A DNA stretch of 64,000 nucleotides from Paenibacillus radicis (ex Xue et al. 2023) (GCF_024722015.1 NZ_JANQBD010000008.1:244506-308505), one strand, 5' to 3'. Shown: positions 55,301-63,504, counted from the stretch's first letter. Notes: generated by a model not told the origin, from the letters alone. Program-made: numbers and translations.

Positions 55301-56691
55301 ACAGCGCTCCACGATACGTTTACCTTAGCGTCAGATGCAGTAGCCTTTACACCTGTAGGCGGCAGCGGCGGTGGCGATTGCACCGGTTTTGCCTGCACTT
55401 CTGTTACGTCTCCGCTCGGACCTACTTCATTCACAGCGGAAACCGTAAAGTAATAAGTTGTATTGTTGGTTAAGCCTGTTACCGTGTGCGAGTTGGATGC
55501 AATGCCCGTTACAGAGATGTAAGGACCTCCGCTGGTCGTAGCATATTTAACCGTGTAGCTTTGTGCTCCGGCTGCAGCATTCCAGTTCAATATAACCTGG
55601 CTGTTTTGCGCTGCGGCAGTCAACCCTGTAGGCTTGGCTGGCGGTTGCGGCTTCAGCGGTGTAGCCGTAGCCTGCGAGGAGTCCGTACTCTCCAGACCGT
55701 TACTACTAGCGGACACCACAAAGTAATAGGTTGTGCCATTGTTTAACCCATTGTCCACATAAGAACCAGTTGTAATGCCGGACTGAACGCTCGTGTATGG
55801 GCCGCCATTTGTATTCGAACGCTTAACGGTATAGCTCATCCCATTTATTGCTGTCCAGGACAGATTAACTTTTGCATCACCTGCCACAGCCGTTAAGCCG
55901 GTCGGCGCAGCTGGACGGACGATTTTCGTAGATACTTTAATATTATCGTAGTACATGTTCGATGTCTGTTCGGTCGTTGTAAAGCCAGACAACTGCGAAA
56001 CTTCAGCCGCCGAATTTGCTTCCGTCTCAGATAATTCGAACTGGCCTGCTGTCACGTACGCTCCAGAAGAACCTGCCCGTGCGTACGCTTGGGCTTTTTT
56101 GGCATTGGTATCGATTTCAAGCTTAACCTGATACCAAACGTCCTTCTGATAGCCTGCAATAACCTTTTTGTTAGATTTGGCGCTGTACAAATATTGGGAC
56201 AAGTTCGTCCCATTATCGCTGAGCCTCAATTCTATTAGCGCGTTACCGGCCTGATTCTCAACCCTCATTACTTTATAGCCATGGCTGTCCAAGGCGGTCT
56301 TCTCGACGCGCCAGTCGAAATCGACAGTTACAAGACCGGTAGCGGACGAAGGCAGCTTGCGGACAAACTTGGTGTCGCCCGTAGTAACAGCATCCTTCAC
56401 CTGCAAAACTTTACCCGTCTTGTCATTGTTAACCGTCGGGTTTGCTATGCCACTTGCATTAATAACTGCTATATCATTAGTAGGCGTTCCTGGATTAGGC
56501 GTGATTACATAGCCGTTGGCTTCCAGATCAGTACGACCTGTCATACTTTCATAGTCATCGTTAATGATATCGGTTATTACGTATTCATCGGCGGCTTGTA
56601 CTGCCGGAACGAACAAAGGAATCCCCGACAATAGTAAATTTAAAACAAGCGCGAATGTGACAACCATACTTAATAGGCGTTTCCCGTTCAT
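52375..56691 (-). CDS. Modular pectate lyase (PL1) with FN3, cohesin and dockerin
   Basis: The 1438-residue secreted protein has a signal peptide (1-33), a beta-sandwich module (34-257), three FN3 domains (about 260-528) and another FN3-like unit. The PL1 catalytic parallel beta-helix spans about 630-1056; key features are GGDADQAKGD for Ca2+, FHHNWFDHSDSRHPRVR with the catalytic Arg, and HVYNNFYD. Then come FN3 (1072-1160), a cohesin (1166-1298, ITFQYDSDKLEFVSAESL), a helical FIVAR-like unit (1300-1377) and a dockerin (1380-1438, with DLNGDQIVNVGD and DFNNDGVINIVD). It cleaves polygalacturonate by beta-elimination. It is the first gene of the trio, with GGAGG before the ATG. Confidence 0.93.
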   Translation of the reverse strand: MNGKRLLSMVVTFALVLNLLLSGIPLFVPAVQAADEYVITDIINDDYESMTGRTDLEANGYVITPNPGTPTNDIAVINASGIANPTVNNDKTGKVLQVKDAVTTGDTKFVRKLPSSATGLVTVDFDWRVEKTALDSHGYKVMRVENQAGNALIELRLSDNGTNLSQYLYSAKSNKKVIAGYQKDVWYQVKLEIDTNAKKAQAYARAGSSGAYVTAGQFELSETEANSAAEVSQLSGFTTTEQTSNMYYDNIKVSTKIVRPAAPTGLTAVAGDAKVNLSWTAINGMSYTVKRSNTNGGPYTSVQSGITTGSYVDNGLNNGTTYYFVVSASSNGLESTDSSQATATPLKPQPPAKPTGLTAAAQNSQVILNWNAAAGAQSYTVKYATTSGGPYISVTGIASNSHTVTGLTNNTTYYFTVSAVNEVGPSGDVTEVQAKPVQSPPPLPPTGVKATASDAKVNVSWSAVNGATSYNVKRSTDGQNFTAVATGVTATNYTNTGLTNGTTYYYVVTAVNIDGESVNSAAVSVAPVPLDAFSPTLSKNGGWFETAYVEWAPVSNAQGYNVYVKPVSASDSQYVQIDTQLIRRYAAYWRADATGLAAGDYVMKVEAVLPDGSRASAVSDILSVAKHDRSGFAFSASSPFKTGSGAYNNDGTLKSGAQVLYVTSATAKTVTLDVITSSKGAVTKGVGIGEILKLRQKGYDKTPLAFRFIGKVTASDMSGQLNSSGYLEVKGKSNYDEMNVTLEGIGDDAYAYGWGFLVRYAGNVEIRNLGVMLFPDDGISLDTGNVNVWLHNNDIFYGTAGGDADQAKGDGSTDLKGASTYITISYNHYWDSGKSSLVGLSESSEFFVTFHHNWFDHSDSRHPRVRTGTIHVYNNFYDGIAKYGVGATTGSSIFVESNYFRNAKNPMMISLQGTDIKDGVANGTFSGETGGMIKAYNNIIVDPGNLIYANSNTGTAPANATSFDAYLASSRNEAVPSSYLTLKGGTAYNNFDTLVDTGVNAANIDAVSNVEQMVTAKAGRLNKGDFTWEFNNSIDDASYSINAALMNKIKAYTAQLLSVGGNSTEPTPTLTPSAPGSVIASAGDAKVTLSWAASSGATSYTVKRSTSQNGTFSTIASNVTLTSYVDSGLTNGSAYFYVVTAVNANGESLPSGQVSATPAVPVGNTPSVSLPSVQPVAFGTTFNTKYGLSNVSSAIFAQDITFQYDSDKLEFVSAESLKAGLSIVQVKQDTPGQVRLIVASLGQTAAVSTDELLIQLNWKAKTLTQSATATITALNVKLAGSSGDITQASAASVYVQLANGVNLTALQAAITNAETYHSSAVEGTNIGQYPQGSKAALQAAIDSAKAVLSNETSTQQQVEGAAATLNAALESFKEKVIKTIPGDLNGDQIVNVGDLAILAAAYGLTSGQEGWNDIKHLDFNNDGVINIVDLVHLANLIP

Positions 56692-56832
56692 TGAGTCCTC
56701 CTGTAAGCTTTAGTTTGATTGCATGTGGGATTTACTTTTACTACATGCCACTTCCTTTGAAATCATTCTTCTGACGACTCATAATCATTCCCATGTCCCC
56801 CCATTCTTAACTTCATCGCCTTTGATTCATTG

Positions 56833-56861
56833 ATTATATAAGCTCGTATTTATTACAACAA
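56833..56861 (-). promoter_or_regulatory. Sigma-A promoter of the pectate lyase operon
   Basis: On the minus strand a TTGTTG -35 box (56861-56856) and a perfect TATAAT -10 box (56838-56833) are separated by 17 bases. Transcription would start about 130 bases before the lyase ATG. Confidence 0.65.
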
Positions 56862-56941
56862 TACTCTTTTCTTAAGCCATGACATGTCTGAGCAAATATC
56901 TGACGTAATGATTATCGTTGTTATAGAAGACGCGAATACAT

Positions 56942-56978
56942 AAAAGCCTCACCCCGGTTAAACCGAGATGAGGCTTTT
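56942..56978. terminator. Bidirectional terminator after the GH fragment
   Basis: AAAAGCCTCA (56942-56951) pairs with TGAGGCTTTT (56969-56978), with an inner CGGTT/AACCG pair. It separates the glycosidase fragment from the lyase operon. Confidence 0.8.
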
Positions 56979-57074
56979 CGTACATATCCAATCGTTTTCG
57001 GATCAAAACCGGACGGACCCTTGACTAGCTATGCCGTATGCCGAACTTTTAACCGGTGTATAAGTTCATTCCCT

Positions 57075-57464
57075 TCAACTTTCGGAATCAATGATACTTT
57101 TCACCTTGACGGGACCTAAGAGTCCGCTTGGTTCCTGCTGTGCAAAGGACGATAAGAAGTCACGCTGATCTTTCACCAACGTATTCGTAACTTCAACGGC
57201 AAGCTTGTTGTTGCCCTTCTTTATCAGGCCATTGATCTCCAAACAGTAAGGAGGACAGATGCGTACCCCGGCTTGTTTGCCATTTAACCATACTTCTGCC
57301 GTTTCATAGACCTCACCCAAATCTAACTGAATTTGGCTCACGGACTCGTTCCACTCAAATTCCGTTTCATAACGATAAGTTCCAGTAAAACGTGTTAAAT
57401 AGTCAGGACCACTCATATTTGTTAATGCCGTTAATTTTCCCCATTCCTTGAACTGAGGCTTCAA
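57075..57464 (-). pseudogene. Glycoside-hydrolase C-terminal sugar-binding fragment
   Basis: The 129 residues form a GH2-like jelly-roll sugar-binding domain: FTGTYRYETEFEWNESVSQI, LDLGEVYETAEVWLNGKQAG, NNKLAVEVTNTL and the typical SGLLGPVKVKSI ending. Such C-termini occur in large alpha-L-rhamnosidase/GH106-type enzymes of over 900 residues, where this frame would be only the tail. The catalytic part is missing upstream. I infer the remnant of a pectin- or rhamnogalacturonan-related hydrolase, next to the pectate lyase. Confidence 0.65.
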
Positions 57465-57600
57465 TTGTTATGAGTTTTGTATTCGGTTACACGAAAATAT
57501 ACTCTAAGAACTGTAATTAATCAAAGGGACGTTTTTAAGTTTATACAAGGGCATTTTTAAGATTTTTTGATGGCAAAACTCACACAATTTGAAGAATTAA

Positions 57601-57627
57601 AAAAACAGCCCAAATTCGACTGTTTTT
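57601..57627 (-). terminator. Terminator of the DUF1349 pseudogene
   Basis: AAAAACAG (57601-57608) pairs with CTGTTTTT (57620-57627), located on the minus strand just after the pseudogene. Confidence 0.65.
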
Positions 57628-57672
57628 CACTATAGTTTATTCAACTTGCAATCAACTTTTATTTTGTGCAGA

Positions 57673-58270
57673 TTATACACTATACCGAATATTGTTTACC
57701 GTTTTATTAGTCAATGAAAAGTTGTGAAAGATTCGGTCTCCGCCTGTGCCTGTCGGTGATTGCGCTACAAATCCCACCTTGATTGTCTTATCGACTGGCA
57801 AGCTAAAGAATCTCATCATGTCAAACTTGACCCCATCTAACGAATAATGGAAAGAAAAATTGTTAGCTACTCTTGCTACTTGTAACCATACCGTATTTCC
57901 ATTAATATTACATCCATTCCGAAGTATGATTCGTGACAACACTTACTACAGCATGCGTATCAAAGTCTGTCTTCTCAAAGCATGCTTTAGCCCATATTTG
58001 CAAATCTTGCATAACCATAATCGTTGCCGCATCATACGTGTCCTTGAATTCATGAGAAACCTGAACACACATAACAAAATCCCCAGTAACCTCCTTATAA
58101 TAAAATGGAGCATTATAAAGATTTTCCGGTGAAATTCCTGTTTCGGAAACAGCACCATTATTACAGAAAAAATCGCTTGCTGCAGTTGCTTCAATAATTA
58201 ATTTGCCTTCTTCATATTTGGCCTTGCTTTCATTAATCCACTTGAAGTTGTCAAATAATGATTTTTCCAT
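57673..58270 (-). pseudogene. DUF1349 protein split by one frameshift
   Basis: The first part (58270 to about 57908) reads LFDNFKWINESKAKYEEGKL and VCVQVSHEFKDTYDAATIMV-type sequence ending VVTNHTSEW. In another frame the protein resumes as CNINGNTVWLQVARVANNFS and continues to a stop at 57673. Together they give a single DUF1349 (concanavalin-like, about 190 residues) protein. One base has been gained or lost near 57910-57945. Intact members are usually small cytoplasmic or enzyme-linked proteins of unknown role. It may be a recent pseudogene or a sequencing error. Confidence 0.8.
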
Positions 58271-58375
58271 TTGAATGGCTCCTTTGATTAATTTTCTACC
58301 ATCGTTACTTCAGCAATAAATTACCGAAACATTCCCATTTCCTTTGTTGGTGTGAACTCTTTAATATAAGCTTTA

Positions 58376-58837
58376 TTATGGCATCTTCATGGATCTCCAT
58401 GGTGATCCAGATATATACTCGGTAATAAACCAACCCTCATCCTTCTTTTTAATAATAACTTCATCATAATAGATTTGCTCATTTCCATATCCATCGAGAG
58501 CTATAACAGCAACTGTCGCACTTCTTTTGTTTAACCCTCTCCAATTTATGCTTTTTAAAGAGTGTCCTTTTATTTCTCCATACCAATGTCTATCATTATC
58601 TAACAACCCATGTGCCAAGTTCGCTTTGCCCTCATTTGATAGGTTAGGATTTTGAGTGTATTTACTGAAATCTGTGTATTTGTACATTTTTGAATAATCT
58701 TTATCTATAAAATTACTGTAGAAACTATTTATGACCGGAACGACAAATTTACTATCGATACTTTTAGTCCAAAAAATTAAAACAATAGATGATACTATTA
58801 GTAAAATCAAAAATGAGCAGAGTAATTTTTTTCTCAT
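58376..58837 (-). CDS. Membrane-anchored hypothetical protein (NTF2/DUF4829-like)
   Basis: From the ATG at 58837, with GAGG nine bases upstream, the product is 153 residues. A membrane anchor (LLCSFLILLIVSSIVLIFW) is followed by an outside domain. The sequence VPVINSFYSNFIDKDYSKMY and a C-terminal beta region (ATVAVIALDGYGNEQIYYDE) suggest an NTF2-like fold as in DUF4829-type proteins, but I cannot assign it firmly. It stands alone. Confidence 0.65.
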   Translation of the reverse strand: MRKKLLCSFLILLIVSSIVLIFWTKSIDSKFVVPVINSFYSNFIDKDYSKMYKYTDFSKYTQNPNLSNEGKANLAHGLLDNDRHWYGEIKGHSLKSINWRGLNKRSATVAVIALDGYGNEQIYYDEVIIKKKDEGWFITEYISGSPWRSMKMP

Positions 58838-58909
58838 ATTTTCTAACCTCATTGTTGAATAAAATACCACTAAATTAGAAGGATAAAAATTTTCTCAAGA
58901 CTCACAAAG

Positions 58910-59302
58910 TTATTCACCGCTTACAATAGCTTCTGCTTCTATCTCCACTAAAAGTCTTGAGTCAATCAGTGCTTTAACTTCAACCATAGTGGCAACAGGT
59001 TGAATATCTTTGAAAAACTCTCCATGGGCTTTCCCAATCTCTTCCCACTTTGATATATCCGTTACAAACATTCTTGTCCTAACAACATCTGTTAAATTCG
59101 CTCCAACTTTATGAAGTGCTTCTTCTATGGTTTTTATAATGTTTTTCGTTTGTTCGTAGGCACTCCCTATTCCAATAACTTCACCATCTTTCATAGCAGT
59201 TGTACCAGCAACTTCAACACGATTTCCTACACGAATGGCTCTACAATATCCAACAACTGGCTCCCATGGAGAACCTGTAAAAACTCTTGTTCTTTCGGTC
59301 AA
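58910..59302 (-). CDS. RidA (YjgF/YER057c/UK114) family protein
   Basis: The product has the RidA pattern: SPWEPVVGYCRAIRVGNRVE, AYEQTKNIIKTIEEALHKVG, VVRTRMFVTDISKWEEIGKA and VKALIDSRLLVEIEAEAIVS. The conserved Arg in RTRMFVTD and Glu near the end are kept. RidA enzymes hydrolyse reactive enamine/imine intermediates from PLP enzymes, as trimers; this variant lacks some archetypal residues and may be a YjgF-like subfamily with another role. I prefer the TTG at 59302, 8 bases after GAGGGG; the open frame extends to 59356 without a site. Confidence 0.88.
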   Translation of the reverse strand: MTERTRVFTGSPWEPVVGYCRAIRVGNRVEVAGTTAMKDGEVIGIGSAYEQTKNIIKTIEEALHKVGANLTDVVRTRMFVTDISKWEEIGKAHGEFFKDIQPVATMVEVKALIDSRLLVEIEAEAIVSGE

Positions 59303-59413
59303 CTCAGAATCCCCTCTCCATAATGGATAAACTAATATTACCATATCCATGTGCAAATTTATTGAGTTTAACTATCTCCTCCACTATAGTTCTTCTTGCA
59401 AAAAAAATTTGTA

Positions 59414-60784
59414 CTATATGCTTTTACTGGCAATAATTTGATTTACAGCTCGTAACGCAGAAGAGATCGCACCTTCAATCCAGCCGGGAAAAAGACTTGT
59501 ATTATCGCCAGCAAAGTAAATTCTTCCTTGTTCGGCAGACAGTGTTGGGAGCATTCGAATCATCTGTTTCGGCTTATACCAAGCATACGCACCTCGGGAG
59601 TAAGGATTATGATCCCAAGAAAAGACCGTCCCACCTTCAAAATTATACGACAATTCAGGAAACACCTGTTTCATTTCTGATACAGCTGAATTAATATTAC
59701 CAGCTCTAGATATCTCTCGCGCTGATTCACCAGAGGAGTACGAACAAATTAGCCCCCTCCTTGATGTCGTTTGAGTGAATGTAGCATCAAGCAACCATCC
59801 AATTTTCAGATCCGTATTTACTGTAGTAAAAGAACTTAGATTGTTCCAGAATCTAGTTCGGCTTTGTATGACGGTACGCGTAACGGAAGTAGAAAGTTGA
59901 TTTTGAATGACATCATTTTTTTCTTTGCTAAGTGGTGGAGAAAAATGAATGGTACGCAGGACTGTAGAGGGAATGGCCACTATGACCCTATCACAACAGA
60001 TAGTGAAAGCTTCGCCGGAATTATTATATTGGATCGTCACTCCTTTATTACTTTGTTCAATATGCGTCACAGCACATCCATAACTGATATTAGAGCCTAT
60101 TGTAAGGGCAAGCTTTTTCGGTAATTGATCCATTCCACCTGCTATAGTCTGTGTACTTCTTTCGGAACTGGCCATTTTAAGGTCAAGCAGTCGCTGTAAT
60201 GCAGATACTTTGCGAATACCATCACCTAACATCTGCATATATCCGATTTCAAACAGCTTAATCGCACCCGAAGATGCTCCTTGACCTTTAAGATATTCTT
60301 CCATTGTCATAGAATCGAGCTGTACCGCTTGTTTTGTTGGCCAGCCCGGCAAAAAAGGATTACCCGTCGCTTTAAGCCCCGGCTTGAGATACTTTTCCAA
60401 CATCCCCGCATATCCTAAAATTCTTTCCTCAGCTGTAAGTGAAACAGGCCATAGTGCAGGTTCAGCAGTAGAATCTATTATTAATCTCCCGTCGATATAT
60501 GACAAACTTCTATTGGGGACTGGTAAATTTATTAATTGAACCCCTGCTTGCTGGGCATAACTCAATGTGAGAAAATGATGCGCTCCAATGAAGGCAGCCC
60601 CCATTTCGCAAAACATTCCGTCGGCAAATTGATCCCGCATCGTGTAAATGCGACCACCCGGTTGACTATTTGCCTCTAATAAACGCACATTATATCCTTG
60701 TTTCATAAGCTCCAAAGTGCATACCAAACCCGCCATCCCTGCCCCAATAACTACAAGACGTTCAGGAAAACGACCTATTGCCAT
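59414..60784 (-). CDS. Flavin-containing amine oxidase
   Basis: From the ATG at 60784, with GGAGG eleven bases upstream, the product is 456 residues. It has the FAD-binding VIGAGMAGLVCTLELMKQGY followed by LLEANSQPGGRIYT near residue 40. The C-terminal FAD-contact segment GRIYFAGDNTSLFPGWIEGA is near residue 425. This matches flavin monoamine oxidases/L-amino-acid oxidases of about 450-480 residues. No signal peptide. Substrate could be a polyamine, L-amino acid or tryptophan-type amine. It is a stand-alone gene; a repeat element lies about 110 bases upstream. Confidence 0.9.
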   Translation of the reverse strand: MAIGRFPERLVVIGAGMAGLVCTLELMKQGYNVRLLEANSQPGGRIYTMRDQFADGMFCEMGAAFIGAHHFLTLSYAQQAGVQLINLPVPNRSLSYIDGRLIIDSTAEPALWPVSLTAEERILGYAGMLEKYLKPGLKATGNPFLPGWPTKQAVQLDSMTMEEYLKGQGASSGAIKLFEIGYMQMLGDGIRKVSALQRLLDLKMASSERSTQTIAGGMDQLPKKLALTIGSNISYGCAVTHIEQSNKGVTIQYNNSGEAFTICCDRVIVAIPSTVLRTIHFSPPLSKEKNDVIQNQLSTSVTRTVIQSRTRFWNNLSSFTTVNTDLKIGWLLDATFTQTTSRRGLICSYSSGESAREISRAGNINSAVSEMKQVFPELSYNFEGGTVFSWDHNPYSRGAYAWYKPKQMIRMLPTLSAEQGRIYFAGDNTSLFPGWIEGAISSALRAVNQIIASKSI

Positions 60785-60897
60785 AAAATCCGATTCCTCC
60801 AAAGATTACTTATATATACATCATGCTTGTTTATAATCCTTTAGTTCCCAGGCTCTTTTTGTTATTCTATGCTGTTCGTTACTTCAATAAAACAATA

Positions 60898-60939
60898 GAG
60901 GAGCTGCCTGAAGCAAGCTCCTCCACTATCGTGTCCCGG
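60898..60939. repeat. Intergenic repeat: hairpin plus core, copy 12
   Basis: GAGGAGCT (60898-60905) pairs perfectly with AGCTCCTC (60916-60923), followed by CAC and the core start TATCGTGTCCCGG (60927-60939). On the left, CTGTTCGTTACTTCAATAAA (60871-60890) resembles the other core end. Confidence 0.7.
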
Positions 60940-61002
60940 GCCCCGTCGTGTCATATAATCCGGGTTTAAGCTCGCTTATTAGTTCTATGACAAATTTATC
61001 AG

Positions 61003-61230
61003 TTATATCTCATCTATTTGCCTTTTTTTATAAATTTTTCCAATATACTGAATAAAAATAACTGTTATTATCCATATAGCAACTCCAAAAATGCTAATTT
61101 TAAATTCATTTGTTCGGATAGTAAATAATTTTAAGACATCAATATCGATTAGGTACCCGATACATGTATACATCAATAAAACTGATATTGCTATTAAATA
61201 GTTTGCCTTCTTAGAGTTTATTATCATCAT
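61003..61230 (-). CDS. Small two-helix membrane protein
   Basis: From the ATG at 61230, with GGAAGG four bases away, the product is 75 residues. It has two membrane helices (YLIAISVLLMYTCIGYLI and ISIFGVAIWIITVIFIQYI) joined by a short loop and a basic end. I do not recognise it. A C-rich run of ten bases sits just upstream (61239-61248), a possible slippage site. Confidence 0.5.
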   Translation of the reverse strand: MMIINSKKANYLIAISVLLMYTCIGYLIDIDVLKLFTIRTNEFKISIFGVAIWIITVIFIQYIGKIYKKRQIDEI

Positions 61231-61271
61231 AGATCCTTCCCCCCCCCCAATATTATACAACAAAACCAGCT

Positions 61272-61543
61272 AAATGCGCCGCGCTGATCGAGGAGAACGA
61301 AAGTGGCTTCCGGGAGTGGCTCGATGCCCTACCTGAAGATCGATTGGACAATTCGATCGCTTTATCGTAGCCAGGCCGGAGCACCGTTCGAGACGTCCGC
61401 GCGAGACATTTTGATGCATGTCGCCTTACATGGCCAGTATCATCAACGCTGCACTCTGCGCGGGAGGGTTCGAGCCAGCAGTCATTGATTACATCCTATA
61501 TGCGCGACTTGGTGGAACAGCGACTCTCGAAAATAAGTTGTAA
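61272..61543 (+). pseudogene. DinB-family protein, C-terminal remnant with two frameshifts
   Basis: Three plus-strand frames in turn read ALIEENESGFREWLDALPED and RLDNSIA, then YRSQAGAPFETSARDILMHV plus ALHGQYH, then GGFEPAVIDYILYARLGG to a stop at 61543. Together they reconstruct the second half of a DinB protein with its His-containing DILMHVALHGQYH. The GC content is clearly higher than the surroundings, which suggests a different origin. It is not the same as the intact DinB gene at 34636. Confidence 0.7.
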
Positions 61544-61621
61544 ACAGCTACTTTTTAGCTGCAGTCCCGGAAATGAAAATAAGTCTTAGACTGGGGCTGT
61601 TTTTATTGAAATAACGTTCTC

Positions 61622-61696
61622 CGTTTAGCCATACATGCTTCCTTCTGAGTTGCACCACAAAGAATCAAAGTTAATCCGTTCTTTCATGGTAGTTAA
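61622..61696. repeat. Shared 3'-end repeat, copy B
   Basis: This segment nearly repeats 29367-29440, including GTTAATCCGTTCTTTCATGG, and forms the end of the nucleotidyltransferase gene and the sequence after it. Core-like AACGTTCTCCGTTTAGCC begins the copy on the left. Confidence 0.75.
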
Positions 61697-62168
61697 ATAT
61701 ATTAGGATTGCTGATGTGTTTTAAAAGAGTTTCTGCTTGATCTTTTCGACCAAGCTTTTCATATGCTTGTGCCTCATATTCTAGTGTCAAAACTGGAAGT
61801 TCCAAATTAAAAACTCTGACGAGTTGCTTTATTTCATTAAGGTTAGGAACCTTTTCCCATTCGCCGTCAACAATCTTTTCAATGTCTCCAATGATCTCAA
61901 CCGATATTCCATTGATAATTAATTCACCAAAATGTGAACGTATGAATCCACTTGATGAAAAACCGACATGTCTTCTCACGTGGTCCATAAACAATGACTC
62001 AATTTCATATGCCCCTTTTTTGTCTGTTTGTATATCTATGTCTTCTGGATCATAGTGCAATCCCTGTAAGGCAAAACTTGTACTTCCTGTGATTGCCCAA
62101 TTAATATTACTCGTGGAAAGACGTTCGACCAAAAATTTAAGTACTGCTACAAAATCTGAATTGATCAA
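61671..62168 (-). CDS. Nucleotidyltransferase-fold protein
   Basis: The 165-residue protein has the polymerase-beta-type nucleotidyltransferase signature NWAITGSTSFALQGLHYDPE followed by DIDIQTD near residues 24-48. The Gly-Ser and the Asp-x-Asp pair would bind nucleotide and metal. The layout resembles the aminoglycoside-2''-adenylyltransferase-like group (PF10706), which includes resistance enzymes and small toxin-antitoxin-like proteins; the substrate is unknown. The start is TTG at 62168 after GAGAGGAT. Its last codons lie within a repeat shared with the unrelated hydrolase at 29415. Confidence 0.8.
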   Translation of the reverse strand: MINSDFVAVLKFLVERLSTSNINWAITGSTSFALQGLHYDPEDIDIQTDKKGAYEIESLFMDHVRRHVGFSSSGFIRSHFGELIINGISVEIIGDIEKIVDGEWEKVPNLNEIKQLVRVFNLELPVLTLEYEAQAYEKLGRKDQAETLLKHISNPNIFNYHERTD

Positions 62169-62404
62169 TTAACCGCATCCTCTCAGGCAGCCCTTCATAG
62201 TAGCCTCTTTATTGCTTCTATGATACAAAATATTCCAATTAATTGCCGCTGTATATTTTGGAGTCAGTTAATGCTTATTTTGAAGGGCTACCAATCTTCA
62301 TTAGTCCTATTAAATCAAGGTTCTTTCAAATGAGAGGTTTTAATCCGTTATATAGAACAAACGTTCCTCGCTAGCCTAACGATGAAAAGCCAACATCTCC
62401 ATTG

Positions 62405-63211
62405 TCAATCTTTTCGACGGGCGACATGGAGAACAGCACCCCAGTGGCGGCGAACCGACTTTTCTGGACGACTATTAAGGCGAACTCGGATTTCGTTGAA
62501 GAGTTTGTCACGTTTCCATTCATCCATGAGTATGTGCCCAGAGAAGGTTTCGAGGAGTTTAATGTACTCGTCAACATGATAAATGTGCTCCCAATCAAAA
62601 TGTCGTATGTGAACAACCTCAAACAGGCCGCTTTTCTCTATCTCATCTTTTTGCTCGTGAAGTTGCCCTGGTCGTGGCCAATCGTTGTTTTCTACCGATT
62701 TACCTTCGCCGATTTCATAGTAAACGGTTTGAATTTCACGGAAGAATGGGTCTCCATCGTCTGGAAAAACGTGATCTGCGTTCCAAAATGCAAGGTGTCC
62801 GCCGGGACGAAGGACCTGCCCTGCCTTAATATACCGAACTTCTGGGTTAACCCATTTCCAAGCGGTTGCAGCGAATACCAGATCAAACCCATTCTCTGCC
62901 TCCGATTGCCAGTCTTCGAAGCTCCCGTTGATTATGTCAACGTCCATTCCGACAAGGTTTTGACGGGCAATTGTAACGAGCTCAGCGCCAAGTTCTACGC
63001 ACGTGATTTTAAATCCGCGCTTGGCTAACGGTAGGGTTGCCTTTCCTGTAGCACAACCCACTTCCAACAAATGATCACCTGGATTTAAATTTGCCGTATG
63101 GATTAAATCATCGAACATTTGGTCAGGGTAATCCGGACGCGCCTGCTGATAAATATTCGCGGCTTGTTCAAATGACTCGCGCAATTTTTTATTATTATTC
63201 TTCGAGTTCAT
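62405..63211 (-). CDS. Class I SAM-dependent methyltransferase
   Basis: The 268-residue protein has motif I LLEVGCATGKATLPLAKRGF near residue 48, the acidic strand-2 end CVELG (near residue 75) and FDLVFAATAWKWVNPEVRYI as motif IV. This is the Methyltransf_11/25-type of small-molecule methyltransferase. AAGGGGG lies four bases before the ATG at 63211. Substrate unknown. It is a single-gene unit. Confidence 0.88.
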   Translation of the reverse strand: MNSKNNNKKLRESFEQAANIYQQARPDYPDQMFDDLIHTANLNPGDHLLEVGCATGKATLPLAKRGFKITCVELGAELVTIARQNLVGMDVDIINGSFEDWQSEAENGFDLVFAATAWKWVNPEVRYIKAGQVLRPGGHLAFWNADHVFPDDGDPFFREIQTVYYEIGEGKSVENNDWPRPGQLHEQKDEIEKSGLFEVVHIRHFDWEHIYHVDEYIKLLETFSGHILMDEWKRDKLFNEIRVRLNSRPEKSVRRHWGAVLHVARRKD

Positions 63212-63430
63212 AATACCCCCTTATTGGAAAACGTTGATTTTCCAGATACAAAGTGATTCCAATTGTAATTATGAGATCTTGCCCTTATAGGTTAAAAAAC
63301 GGCAGCCGAGTTAATAGGCATTATAGGGAAATTTTTATTTTCCACCCCCGTGTCAGCCTCCTGTTCTCACATTAATTTCGATAAATCCCAACTAATTCCT
63401 CTTTAACAATGAATGTGTTGCAAAATGAAA
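63212..63430. other. Intergenic sequence upstream of the methyltransferase
   Basis: This is AT-rich leader sequence with no gene that I can see. Confidence 0.5.
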
Positions 63431-63478
63431 ATCGGATCAATTTTGTGTAGCAAGCTGACGACACAAAATTGATCCGAT
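63431..63478. terminator. Strong terminator after the transporter remnant
   Basis: A perfect 18-base stem (63431-63448 with 63461-63478) has a 12-base loop. On the minus strand it follows the ABC-permease remnant and is followed by TTTTCATTTTG. Confidence 0.8.
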
Positions 63479-63504
63479 AAATACCTTTTGGGTTAAGAAC
63501 TTCC

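Larger units (their letters stand above)
56692..57074. other. Leader and promoter region of the pectate lyase operon
   Basis: This contains a sigma-A-type promoter at 56833-56861, a leader of about 140 bases with a possible GCATGT/ACATGC hairpin, and a strong terminator at 56942-56978. I see no gene and no clear catabolite-repression box. Confidence 0.5.

Noticed and set aside
61239..61248. C-run as a phase-variation switch
   Set aside because: The run lies upstream of the chosen start, not inside the frame, so slippage would alter spacing at most. Evidence is too thin for a claim.
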